From positions 744,001 to 808,000 of the forward strand of contig OZ245751.1 in the NCBI GenBank assembly GCA_965227445.1: a stretch of 64,000 bases of DNA, read 5' to 3'. A program made the translations under genes and the position numbers. The notes beneath the pieces were generated by a model. The model was not told the DNA's origin. It searched no databases and saw only the letters and a program-made list of their open reading frames with translations. Origin of the DNA: DT-110 sp030148525 (lineage in GTDB: Bacteria; Bacteroidota; Bacteroidia; Chitinophagales; Saprospiraceae). The number at the start of each line of letters is the position of its first letter. Position 1 is the first letter of the stretch. Positions 1 through 7,898 of this stretch are shown here, piece by piece.

Positions 1-1
1 A

Positions 2-379
2 GTGAATCTGGGGATCATCCCCGGGTACGGCGGCACACAGCGCCTCATACAATACATTGGCAAGAGCAAGGCCATGGAGCTATTGCTTACGGCTGATATG
101 ATCGATGCCAAGGAAGCCCATCGCCTGGGCCTGGTCAATCACGTGGTACCGGCCGGCGAAGAGGTAGGGCATGCCAAAGCTCTGATTGAAAAAACAGCAA
201 CCAAGGGGCCGGTAGCTATTGCCAAGATCATCGAAACGGTCAACGCTTATTTTGCAGAGGGTACCGATGGTTTTGCCGAGGAAGTGAAGGCTTTCGGAGA
301 AACCACCCGCACAGAGGACTTCAAGGAAGGGGCCTCCGCGTTCACCGAAAAGCGGAAACCCAACTTTAAAGGATCGTAA
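2..379 (+). CDS. Enoyl-CoA hydratase/isomerase family protein, C-terminal part (cut by window edge)
   Basis: The reading frame is open from the first bases, so the gene begins outside the window and only the last 125 residues are seen. The segment NLGIIPGYGGTQRL is the typical crotonase signature around the second oxyanion-hole/active-site region, followed by the helical C-terminal trimerisation part with AHRLGLVNHVV. The family adds water to trans-2-enoyl-CoA in fatty-acid oxidation or related acyl-CoA pathways in the cytosol. The substrate cannot be told from this fragment. It ends about 100 bp before a strong bidirectional terminator. Confidence 0.93.
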   Translation: MNLGIIPGYGGTQRLIQYIGKSKAMELLLTADMIDAKEAHRLGLVNHVVPAGEEVGHAKALIEKTATKGPVAIAKIIETVNAYFAEGTDGFAEEVKAFGETTRTEDFKEGASAFTEKRKPNFKGS

Positions 380-477
380 GGTTGGGCGTAGGTTTTGTGG
401 TTCAAGGTCCATGGGCTAGGGGTTTAACCTTCGGTTTTTTGCTTATGATAGCGTTTCCCAAACACGCTCTAAACTAA

Positions 478-511
478 AAAACGGGTTTTGGCGAAAGCCA
501 AAACCCGTTTT
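478..511. terminator. Bidirectional rho-independent terminator
   Basis: A perfect 15-bp stem (positions 478-492 with 497-511) closed by a GAAA tetraloop. The stem starts with A's and ends with T's, so it can end transcription from both the hydratase gene on the left and the convergent hibernation-factor gene on the right. Confidence 0.9.
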
Positions 512-537
512 GATCAGTGCTGTTGATTCAAAGCGGC

Positions 538-843
538 TTAATGGTGTTCCTTGAGCTTCTCTTTGAAGTCCCGAACCTGACGACCTAGTTTGTTGGCGAC
601 ACCAGCGATGGCCTGTTCGAAGGTTTCAGCCGAATCTTCGGCAAAGAGGGACGTTCCGGGAACTTCCGCCCGCATTTCGACGGTGCGCACGTCTTTGTGG
701 TGGACTCGCTGGATCTCGTCTTTCATGTAAACCTTGACCGTGGTTATGCGGTCGTAATAAGTAGTCAGTTTGTTAACTTTTTCATTGATAAGCTCTTGCA
801 TCGGATCACTAATCGTGAAAGGGGCTTCAATTTGTACGTTCAT
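538..843 (-). CDS. hpf: Ribosome hibernation promoting factor / RaiA family (short form)
   Basis: A 101-residue protein matching the single-domain sigma-54 modulation/S30AE family: MNVQIEAPFTISDPMQELI at the N-terminus, a central strand region with the family's HHKDVRTVEMRAEVPG, and a basic C-terminus. The family binds the decoding region of the 30S subunit and silences ribosomes in stationary phase. The length equals the short HPF form: the extra dimerisation domain of long HPF is absent. The start is an ATG with no clear Shine-Dalgarno, normal for Bacteroidota. A TATCTTTA element lies about 80 bp upstream and could be a -7 box, but no matching -33 element is seen. Confidence 0.93.
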   Translation of the reverse strand: MNVQIEAPFTISDPMQELINEKVNKLTTYYDRITTVKVYMKDEIQRVHHKDVRTVEMRAEVPGTSLFAEDSAETFEQAIAGVANKLGRQVRDFKEKLKEHH

Positions 844-1041
844 AAGGTCGGTTTTATTCGTAAATCAATCACAGGACCAGTTCGGCCCTCAGGTATGAAT
901 TAGTAGCTACTTTACGTTATAAAGATATGGGCAAGCGTCTGGATCCGCTCTGACCAAGATCACCAGCAGGGGTGACCTTTCTCAATGGATCAGTAGCATT
1001 GCTCTGGCGAAATTAATTGGTTAGTCAATCAAAACCTTTTT

Positions 1042-2250
1042 ATGTATAACGGAATTGGCCGGGCTTTATGTTTACTGTTAATCCCCCTGAACGTCCTTTG
1101 GGGTCAGGATTTGACCGGGCAATGGCAAGGAACACTAACCCAGGGGGAGGATACCACGACCTTTAGCCTGCAGCTCGAGCTGATACAGGATGGTTCCACC
1201 CTGCGCGGTCAGGCACGGTCGGTCGGTGCTGACACCTCCCTGCAGGCCACCTTTCAGGTTTCGGGTTGGGTGAAAGGGACTGATTCTGTATACATTCAGG
1301 ATGTACAGCAGGTAGCGCCGGAAAGTCCTGCCTGGTGCCTGAAGCTGCTGTCACTGAAATGGAGCCAATCCCCGGGTACGCCCCGATTGACCGGCAGGTG
1401 GTCGGCAATGGGGTGCGATGGGGGTACTATTCGCCTGCAGCGACAAGGTGTCCGGGTAGAAGAAAAGGAGGTGGTCCTGCCTTTCACCCCAACCGGAAAG
1501 TGGACCGGACAACTCAGCCAGTCGGATCGGGACTACGGGTTCTATTTCACATTGGACCTGGAGCCCGATGGTAGGGGTACTTCATATATTGTCTCGGAGG
1601 GCAGTGGGGGAGAGGCTCACCACCAGCTGGAATGGACCTATGATACGATAAGCCAAATAATTACGTTCCGGGAATCAAGGGTTCTGAAACGCACAATACC
1701 CGATTGGAAGTGGTGTATTAAGCAAGCCCGGCTTACCCGCCAACCGGATGCCGATGCCCATCGGCTTACCGGAATGTGGGAGGGACAGATCGAAGGGACC
1801 ACGAATCGTCTGGGACGCTGTGCGCCGGGAGACCTTCGCCTTGAAAAACCCATTCTTACCCGCACCATCCGCCAGCGTATCGATACGCTGGATGCCATGC
1901 CGGCCTTGCGGGAGCGTCCTATCCACATCGCCCAAACGGTCGAAGTGACCGGTCAAAACCTAAAGTTATTCCTGTGGGATAACGGGCTGGTCGACGGCGA
2001 CGTAGTCAGTGTCTATTTAAACGGGCAGCGATTACTGGATCAGTACCGCGTACGCAAGGGGCGGGCCGAATTGCGGATCAAGCTGCGCAAAGGGCCGAAT
2101 TTTCTGGTTCTGGTAGCTGATGACCTGGGATCAACACCTCCGAGCACGGTGGCAGTTTCCCTCCACGACGGAGAGCGGGAACACAAATTGGTCATTCGCT
2201 CCGATCAGCGGGAAAGCGGCGCCGTATTGATCAAACGGATAGATTGGTAA
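1042..2250 (+). CDS. Secreted protein of unknown function with repeated beta-rich domains
   Basis: A 402-residue protein with a Sec signal peptide (hydrophobic LCLLLIPLNVLWG followed by Q at about residue 22). Two related beta-rich segments follow, each starting with a TG(Q/K)W(Q/T)G motif (about residues 25-135 and 150-265) and each ending in a Trp-Cys-containing strand (WCLKL, WCIKQ). The repeated pattern of short strands with alternating polarity recalls small calycin-like barrels. The last 110 residues form a separate beta domain (SVYLNGQRLLDQYRV). No catalytic motif is seen and I do not recognise the family. It runs convergently into the lysozyme-like gene with the stop codons adjacent. 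Confidence 0.8.
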   Translation: MYNGIGRALCLLLIPLNVLWGQDLTGQWQGTLTQGEDTTTFSLQLELIQDGSTLRGQARSVGADTSLQATFQVSGWVKGTDSVYIQDVQQVAPESPAWCLKLLSLKWSQSPGTPRLTGRWSAMGCDGGTIRLQRQGVRVEEKEVVLPFTPTGKWTGQLSQSDRDYGFYFTLDLEPDGRGTSYIVSEGSGGEAHHQLEWTYDTISQIITFRESRVLKRTIPDWKWCIKQARLTRQPDADAHRLTGMWEGQIEGTTNRLGRCAPGDLRLEKPILTRTIRQRIDTLDAMPALRERPIHIAQTVEVTGQNLKLFLWDNGLVDGDVVSVYLNGQRLLDQYRVRKGRAELRIKLRKGPNFLVLVADDLGSTPPSTVAVSLHDGEREHKLVIRSDQRESGAVLIKRIDW

Positions 2251-3924
2251 TTACTCCGGTGGCAGGTCCATCTTGATGATAGGGTAGTCATTCTGGGAGA
2301 AATCCTCGGGTGGTGCGACTCCCGGGGTTGGCGGAGCCACACTTTTAGCCGTAACTTCTCCGCCCGGAGGAATGCCATAGGAGCGTATTTCGGCTTGTCG
2401 CACCTGAAAAGATCCTCGTTGGTCGCTGAGGGCTCCCCGGTTGAGGGCTGCTTTCATGGCCAATGCCCGTTCGTTGGCCTTTGTCATTGGGGCGTACCCG
2501 TTTTCCGAATACGAAGTGCGAACCTTCAAATACTGATCCAAAAGCTGATTCTCGTCCCGCGAAGACCATTGAATGGGATCGGAGGGCAACTGCGTCTGAT
2601 TCATGGCGACCTGAATGCAACTGCCTACCCAGGCGGGGCGGTTGACGTGGTTGTCGAGGAGCAGGGCAACCCCGTAGCTGGATGTAACCAGTTCGTTGAG
2701 GGGGTAACCGTTGGCGGCATAGGCCCGGTGCCAATAGAAATTGCGCAATCGAGCCAGGGCATGCTTTACCTGGATGGTTTGCACATCGGCCTCCTGCGCG
2801 GCCCGCCAAAACCGAAAAGCCCACTCCGGAACCCGGAATTGGTCTTTATCAGGTTTGGTTACGATTACCTGATTTTCGTAGGTCAGGTAGCCGTAAGTAG
2901 TATTTGTATCGTCACTCACATCCAATCCGTATGCCTGGAAAAATTGTCGGAACGTACGGGGATAGGTTGACTTAATCTTTTTTAGCAGGGCGGGTAATTC
3001 GCCCTCACCGGCACCGCTACCCAGGGTCCACTGGAAAACACCCAGGCTCACGAAACCGCGGTCGTAGGTGTTGATGCCATCCATGCGCCCTTCATTCTGG
3101 GAAACGGCTTCGATGACCTCAATGCCTTCGGGAATGACGCCGGCATCAATGAGTTGATTGCGGTTGTCATTGACAAAGTTGGTAACCGTGTGGTATCCGA
3201 AGTTAACCACTCCTTGCGGATCGCGTTTGCGAAACTGAACCTGACTGTCCCCGTCACTCACCAGGACGTATTGATCAGAGTGGACCACCTTCAATTCGGT
3301 GACAGGTTTTGGTTCAATAGGATCCGGTGGTGTAATAGGCGGATTGGTATCGTCAGGGTCCGTCGACTGATCACCAGTCATGTCCGGTCCATATAGCTCG
3401 CGGAGATCGGCGAGTAAAGCCCGGCCCAGTGCATCGGTCATGCGGGTACCGCTTAAGTTAGAAAGTCCCTGTTGGCGGGCGTATTTCCGAAGCCCGTCGG
3501 GTACGTCGTTAAAGGCAATACCCAGGGCCTTAAGGATGGGAATAAGTTGCTGGGTGCCAAAATTATTGGGGTCGGAGGGGACAAAAGCCATGTCCATTTG
3601 GTTGCGATCAATGGCCCGTCGGATCAACTCCATCCCCGGACGGGACTCCGATAAATGAACCATTTGTAAAAGCAGGGCCGGATTAACGGTTGCTCCATCG
3701 GTGTAATTATTATTACGTCGTCCGAATTGACGAACGGCAATAACTGTTTCTTCGCCGTAGAAGGGAGCGTCTCCCAAGCGTTTCCAGTTGAGGTCATCTC
3801 CAAAACCGAGTTCGTTCAGTACGGTACGTAAACTACTAACGTAGGTATTACTGGCATGGCGGAACAGGTAGCGCGAAACACTATTGGTGCGAAGGAGATT
3901 GAGTAATTCTTCCGTGCGGGCCAT
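2251..3924 (-). CDS. Putative peptidoglycan hydrolase, lysozyme-like, with N-terminal peptidoglycan-binding-like region
   Basis: A 557-residue protein without a signal peptide. The first 200 residues have two helical segments of the kind seen in peptidoglycan-binding modules (LRTVLNELGFGDDLNWKRL, ILKALGIAFNDVP). A Pro/Asp-rich linker (about 195-210) leads to a C-terminal domain with the pattern E-x-x-x-x-N-E-G-x-x-D-x-I-N-x-Y-D-x-G, then SLGVFQWTLGSGAGEGELP, in which a Glu and an Asp sit as in lysozyme/chitosanase-fold enzymes. I infer a cell-wall or polysaccharide hydrolase; the substrate is unknown. The lack of a signal peptide suggests export by another route, for example with a contractile or phage-like particle, but no such genes are near. 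Confidence 0.6.
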   Translation of the reverse strand: MARTEELLNLLRTNSVSRYLFRHASNTYVSSLRTVLNELGFGDDLNWKRLGDAPFYGEETVIAVRQFGRRNNNYTDGATVNPALLLQMVHLSESRPGMELIRRAIDRNQMDMAFVPSDPNNFGTQQLIPILKALGIAFNDVPDGLRKYARQQGLSNLSGTRMTDALGRALLADLRELYGPDMTGDQSTDPDDTNPPITPPDPIEPKPVTELKVVHSDQYVLVSDGDSQVQFRKRDPQGVVNFGYHTVTNFVNDNRNQLIDAGVIPEGIEVIEAVSQNEGRMDGINTYDRGFVSLGVFQWTLGSGAGEGELPALLKKIKSTYPRTFRQFFQAYGLDVSDDTNTTYGYLTYENQVIVTKPDKDQFRVPEWAFRFWRAAQEADVQTIQVKHALARLRNFYWHRAYAANGYPLNELVTSSYGVALLLDNHVNRPAWVGSCIQVAMNQTQLPSDPIQWSSRDENQLLDQYLKVRTSYSENGYAPMTKANERALAMKAALNRGALSDQRGSFQVRQAEIRSYGIPPGGEVTAKSVAPPTPGVAPPEDFSQNDYPIIKMDLPPE

Positions 3925-3986
3925 CGCAAATATTTTTGAAAAGATACAACAACTTCTATCGACAACGAAGTGGATATGCTACTTAT

Positions 3987-4035
3987 ATACCGACAACGAA
4001 GTGGTATGGGAGCCCAAACCTTTTGGAAGCGGTAT
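3987..4035 (+). repeat. Short internally deleted copy of a hairpin-rich repeat with ATACCG/CGGTAT ends
   Basis: This 49-bp copy keeps both ends of the repeat seen in full at 28411-28532 and 32238-32360: ATACCGACAACGAAGTGG at the left and CCCAAACCTTTTGGAAGCGGTAT at the right in pieces. The middle is missing. A partial left end (CGACAACGAAGTGG) lies just before it at 3960-3973. Confidence 0.6.
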
Positions 4036-4073
4036 ACAAACACGAACTGTATAGATACCCAATCTACGGTATG

Positions 4074-4598
4074 CTAACCGCTGGAGCGAGGACGAGCCAA
4101 GGTGTTTACCCAGTAGGGACCACGTCGGGCAATACCCAGCTGCGTGAAATCGCGGCTCATCATATTCTCACAGTGACCGGCACTTCTTTGCCAACCGGCA
4201 AATACACTATTCACATCGTCGTATCCGGCGGCAATATTTTCGCCAACTGCCCGCCAATTATAGCCTTTCCTGGTCAATCGATCACCAACCCGACTACCAT
4301 CCGTGCCGCGATGATCGAAGTGGGAGTTTAGTTGCATATCCAGCGCGTGTATATCGGCAACTTCTACCAACGATTCGTTCAATTGCAGGGCCGGAACGGG
4401 CGGCATATAACGGTTTCCACAGCGGCAGCCGGTATTGCGAAGGTCATTGACCAGCGACAGGAAAGCCTCCTGCTCTTCTGAGCTGAGTTGGTAGGTGTCG
4501 GGGGCTTTCGGTTTGGGTACCTCGGTTGGCGACAAACTGCAACTTGCCATGAGTAAGATGGCTACACCACTTACAATAGAAAATCCCGGGGAAGTCAT
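4074..4598 (-). CDS. CAP (SCP/PR-1-like) domain lipoprotein
   Basis: The chosen ATG at 4598 gives a 174-residue lipoprotein with a signal peptide ending in the lipobox LMASC; a start 34 codons further upstream would bury the signal peptide. After a short Pro-rich linker comes a CAP domain: helix EEQEAFLSLVNDLRNTG, the ALQLNESLVEVADIHALDMQ segment, then HFDHRGTDGSRVGDRL and YNWRAVGENIAAGY, and finally SAGHCENMMSRDFTQLGIA. These are the four CAP signature motifs, including the His and Glu residues of the family cavity. CAP proteins are secreted and usually not enzymes of known substrate, so the precise role is open. It probably sits on the outer membrane or in the periplasm. Confidence 0.88.
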   Translation of the reverse strand: MTSPGFSIVSGVAILLMASCSLSPTEVPKPKAPDTYQLSSEEQEAFLSLVNDLRNTGCRCGNRYMPPVPALQLNESLVEVADIHALDMQLNSHFDHRGTDGSRVGDRLTRKGYNWRAVGENIAAGYDDVNSVFAGWQRSAGHCENMMSRDFTQLGIARRGPYWVNTLARPRSSG

Positions 4599-4679
4599 GC
4601 TTTTTTCCAGGAAAAACGAAAAACAACCATACGGGTAGTATGTACCACCCGCCAAAGAAATGTTAAGAGCTGTAGTGAA

Positions 4680-4714
4680 GGGCCGAGGGCCACGGTTCAC
4701 GGTTCATGGTCCTT
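4680..4714 (+). repeat. Heptamer repeat, GGTTCAC/GGGCCAC type
   Basis: Five consecutive 7-base units (GGGCCGA, GGGCCAC, GGTTCAC, GGTTCAT, GGTCCTT). It belongs to a window-wide class of intergenic 7-bp-period repeats. Confidence 0.55.
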
Positions 4715-4851
4715 TCCTACAGGCACTAAATGTTCAACCACTGAAGTGCTTAAGGACAATAAATCGGCCCGTTCTGCACCACAGCTAAAGCTGTAGCCTG
4801 GTCGACCGGAATCGCCACACTCCGGGCCTTGCGCCGTGTACCGTGCACCTG

Positions 4852-6201
4852 TCAATTACAGCCCAGATCCACCCTGGACTGACTGTCGTTATTTGGGAAG
4901 CAATTGCCGGAGGGTAGGGACGAGGGTTCGTACCGGGCCAGATTCGGGTCGTAAAGTCCTGTTTCCAGGAAGGCTGCGATGGCGTCGACTTCATCGTCGC
5001 TGAGGCCCAATGGTTCGAATTGAGGCGCCAGTTGTACGTCGGGTACTCTCGGATTTTCTTTTACGCCTTCATTTTTGTAGGCGACTACGTCGCGTACCGA
5101 CCGGAAGGTGCCGCCGTGCCCCAGGAAGGGGGAATCCTTCAGATTGTACAATTGCGGTACTTTGAATTTGTAATTATCGCGGGTACGACCGGTAAAACCT
5201 CCCCGGCCAAGATGCTCGGGATTGGTATGATCGGTCTTGAAGACTTCTTCGGAATTATGGTCCAGGTCGCGCATACCAAGGGCGTAGAAGGCTTCGCTGT
5301 TCAGGGCAGGGCCGGTATGGCAGGAAGCACATTTGGCTTTACCGAAGAACAAGATGGCACCTTCCTTCTCCAGGTCGCTCATAGCCGTGGCATTACCCCG
5401 CAGCCATAGTTGGAACGGAGCTTCGTTAGCTAATAGCGATCGCTCGTAAGCAGCGATGGCCAGGCCGGCAGTTTCGGCCGAGTAGCGGTTGGCAGCATCC
5501 CAGTCGGGAAAGGCCTCGTCAAAGAGTTCCTTGTAGCCGAGGGTCGTAACTACGTCTTCATCTACCACCAGGTTGTGAACGTCCTGGGCGGCGATGGCTT
5601 GAGTTTCGATACCTTCGTAGCCCAGGTTATTTACCTCTTTCGGCGTGCCCGGTGTCCATTGACTTTCGGTACCGGCATTCATACCCGTAGCTCCGAATTG
5701 CCCGTTCCACAGCATGATCCGCTGGTAGGCTACATTAAGGGCGGCGGGCGACCGGATGGGTTGTACGTCCAAATCAATTTCATCGTAATCAGGTGATTTC
5801 ACCCGGCCTTCCCCTTTTGCACCGATGCCTATACCACCCTCGCCGATGCCTTGCACGCGTCCGGCCTGGAAGCCGGCGCTGGCGAAGTGGCAGCTCGCGC
5901 AACTGTAGGTGCCTTCACCGATGCTATTGTTGGGCGAAAGGCCCAAACCGGGCTCGTGGTAGAGCATTTTCCCGAGGGCGATTTTTTCGTGGGTAATTCT
6001 GTTAAGTGGGTCTGCCGGAATCTCATTGATGTCCGTGGCTTCTGGTAAACGGAAGTTACTGAGGTAATCGGAGCCGCTCAATTGTTCCAGGGCATTCTCG
6101 AGTTGAATGTCTAGTTGAGTAGAAAGGGTTTGATCTTTTTGGCAACTTTGTATGACCAAAGCAATCAAAACCACAATTACAGGCAGGTGTCGTCTTCTCA
6201 T
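4852..6201 (-). CDS. Di-haem cytochrome c peroxidase / MauG-family lipoprotein
   Basis: A 449-residue protein with a lipoprotein signal peptide (ALVIQSC). It has two c-type haem attachment sites, CASCH near residue 101 and CASCH near residue 298, in the arrangement of bacterial di-haem peroxidases. Other family signatures are KIALGKMLYHEP before the first haem, RSPAALNVAYQRIMLWNGQ, and FKVPQLYNLKDSPFLGHGGTF near the end. The family either reduces hydrogen peroxide in the periplasm or, in MauG members, carries out oxidative protein modification. Which of the two cannot be decided here. It is transcribed alone. Confidence 0.93.
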   Translation of the reverse strand: MRRRHLPVIVVLIALVIQSCQKDQTLSTQLDIQLENALEQLSGSDYLSNFRLPEATDINEIPADPLNRITHEKIALGKMLYHEPGLGLSPNNSIGEGTYSCASCHFASAGFQAGRVQGIGEGGIGIGAKGEGRVKSPDYDEIDLDVQPIRSPAALNVAYQRIMLWNGQFGATGMNAGTESQWTPGTPKEVNNLGYEGIETQAIAAQDVHNLVVDEDVVTTLGYKELFDEAFPDWDAANRYSAETAGLAIAAYERSLLANEAPFQLWLRGNATAMSDLEKEGAILFFGKAKCASCHTGPALNSEAFYALGMRDLDHNSEEVFKTDHTNPEHLGRGGFTGRTRDNYKFKVPQLYNLKDSPFLGHGGTFRSVRDVVAYKNEGVKENPRVPDVQLAPQFEPLGLSDDEVDAIAAFLETGLYDPNLARYEPSSLPSGNCFPNNDSQSRVDLGCN

Positions 6202-6338
6202 GGAAACGGAATTTGTTGTAGATATACCTGGTGAAAATCAATGTACACTAACAAGTGTGCAAAAAGGAGGGGTTCTGACCTGTTAAAAGGCCTTAAGGCG
6301 GAGTACGAGAATCGTAAATGTATTGTTTCGAAAAGAAG

Positions 6339-6382
6339 CAAAAAAAAAAACGGGGCAAATGACGACTCTGTCATTTGCCCCG
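6339..6382 (-). terminator. Rho-independent terminator of the infC-rpmI-rplT operon
   Basis: A perfect 13-bp stem (6351-6363 with 6370-6382) followed, reading on the minus strand, by a run of at least ten T's. It lies 25 bp after the L20 stop codon. Confidence 0.93.
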
Positions 6383-6407
6383 TGGCTTACTCTATCGAGT
6401 GATTGCG

Positions 6408-6755
6408 CTACTTCTTAACGGAATCCACGATAGATTTGAACGAGTCCGGGTGGTTCATGGCCAGATCAGCCAATACCTTGCGGTTGAGTTCAATATTATT
6501 CTCTTTCAGCTGGTGCATGAGGCGGGAATACGACATTCCGTGCATGCGGGCACCTGCATTGATCCGTGCAATCCACAGGCGACGGAAAGCGCGTTTTTTG
6601 TTCTTGCGGTCACGGTAGGCATACAATAAACCTTTCTCGACCGCATTTTTGGCAACCGTATACACATTTCTGCGTGCACCGAAATAGCCTTTAGCGGCTT
6701 TCAAAATCTTTTTGCGCCGTTTTCTGGATGCTACGGCATTGACTGAACGAGGCAT
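6408..6755 (-). CDS. rplT: 50S ribosomal protein L20
   Basis: A 115-residue basic protein starting MPRSVNAVASRKRRKKILKA with the L20 signature RDRKNKKRAFRRLWIARINA. L20 binds 23S rRNA early in large-subunit assembly and in many bacteria represses its own operon. It is the last gene of the infC-rpmI-rplT operon, 70 bp after rpmI, and is followed by a strong terminator. Confidence 0.98.
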   Translation of the reverse strand: MPRSVNAVASRKRRKKILKAAKGYFGARRNVYTVAKNAVEKGLLYAYRDRKNKKRAFRRLWIARINAGARMHGMSYSRLMHQLKENNIELNRKVLADLAMNHPDSFKSIVDSVKK

Positions 6756-6825
6756 ACTACTTGTTTTTAGTGCAATACAGGGACCCGACTACGGCGGATA
6801 CTTTTTCCTGCATTCTCGTTAAAAA

Positions 6826-7023
6826 TTACTTTTTGACTAACATGCGTTCGACGCGCTTTTGATCAGCGGAGCTGACCAGTGTGCTATCGCGCAAACGCAA
6901 TTTGGCTTTCTTGCTTTTCTTGCGCATCAAGTGAGATGTGCGAGCCTGAAAGCGCTTGATTTTACCGGATCCAGTACGTTTGAAACGCTTCTTGGCACTG
7001 GAATGCGTTTTCATCTTAGGCAT
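6826..7023 (-). CDS. rpmI: 50S ribosomal protein L35
   Basis: A 65-residue highly basic protein, MPKMKTHSSAKKRFKRTGSG at the start, the standard L35 N-terminus, and SSADQKRVERML near the end. It is a component of the large ribosomal subunit. It lies between infC and rplT in the conserved order and same strand, and shares their transcript. Confidence 0.98.
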   Translation of the reverse strand: MPKMKTHSSAKKRFKRTGSGKIKRFQARTSHLMRKKSKKAKLRLRDSTLVSSADQKRVERMLVKK

Positions 7024-7145
7024 ATGATTCTAATTTTGAGGTGCAAAGATATAAAAAATGGAGGCAGGTGCAAAGCCTTTTGGTTATGAAAAAAGCCAGT
7101 GAAAGTTCATTCACTGGCTTTTGTGCGGTTTACACGAGCAGAGTG

Positions 7146-7748
7146 CTAGCTCTTTTTCTTCTTTTTGGGAGCGACGACCACGATCATGCGGCGTCCTTCC
7201 ATTTTCGGCAGGGCTTCGGCAGCTCCGAATTCTTCGAGCTCCTTCAGGAAGCGCAGCAGTAATAATTCGCCTCGATCCTTAAACACGATCGTACGGCCTC
7301 GAAACTGCACATAGGCTTTTACCTTGGCGCCTTCTTCCAGGAATTTCTTAGCGTGGCGGAGCTTGAAATCAAAGTCGTGATCATCCGTATTCGGTCCGAA
7401 ACGGATCTCTTTGATCACTGTTTTGGCCGCTTTGGATTTAATCTCCTTCTCTTTCTTTTTCTTCTCGTACAAGAACTTGTTAAAATCAATGATCTTGACT
7501 ACGGGTGGCTTGGCGTTCGGTGAGATTTCAACGAGGTCTAATTCGGCATCCTGTGCCCAGCGTCTGACATCGCGGGTATTGTGGACATCACCGGGTTTGA
7601 GATCAACACCGATCTGTTTTCCGATATCTTCTACATTATCTCCCACCAGACGCACTTCAGGTACGCGGATGTGTTCGTTCACACGAAACTTCGGGCGTGT
7701 ATCTACGCGCCGGCCTCTTCTACTATTGTTTCTTCTTCCCAAATGAAT
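7146..7748 (-). CDS. infC: Translation initiation factor IF-3
   Basis: Recognised by the N-domain FRVNEHIRVPEVRLVGDNVE, the linker VKIIDFNKFLYEKKKKEKE and the C-domain motif FGPNTDDHDFDFKLRHAKKFL. IF3 binds the 30S subunit, prevents premature 50S joining and proofreads the start codon. No ATG is available at the N-terminus. An ATT at 7748 gives I-H-L-G-R-R, closely parallel to the E. coli AUU start (I-K-G-G-K-R); a TTG at 7742 is the alternative. The AUU start is the known basis of IF3 self-control, so I prefer it. First gene of the infC-rpmI-rplT operon. Confidence 0.95.
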   Translation of the reverse strand: MHLGRRNNSRRGRRVDTRPKFRVNEHIRVPEVRLVGDNVEDIGKQIGVDLKPGDVHNTRDVRRWAQDAELDLVEISPNAKPPVVKIIDFNKFLYEKKKKEKEIKSKAAKTVIKEIRFGPNTDDHDFDFKLRHAKKFLEEGAKVKAYVQFRGRTIVFKDRGELLLLRFLKELEEFGAAEALPKMEGRRMIVVVAPKKKKKS

Positions 7749-7837
7749 GTTGTTTTATTAAAAAATGGGTCTATCACTATTGCAACGTGTATTTCAGGGG
7801 TAAAAGTTCCGTGAATCCACAATTATCAACAGATAGT

Positions 7838-7880
7838 TAAAAAAGCACACAGCCCACCGCGTTAGCAGCAGGCTGTGTGT
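7838..7880 (-). terminator. Rho-independent terminator after clpC
   Basis: Nine-bp stem CACACAGCC (7846-7854) with GGCTGTGTG (7871-7879), followed on the minus strand by GC and six T's. It lies about 20 bp after the clpC stop. Confidence 0.8.
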
Positions 7881-7898
7881 CATTAATTCAATGGTATC

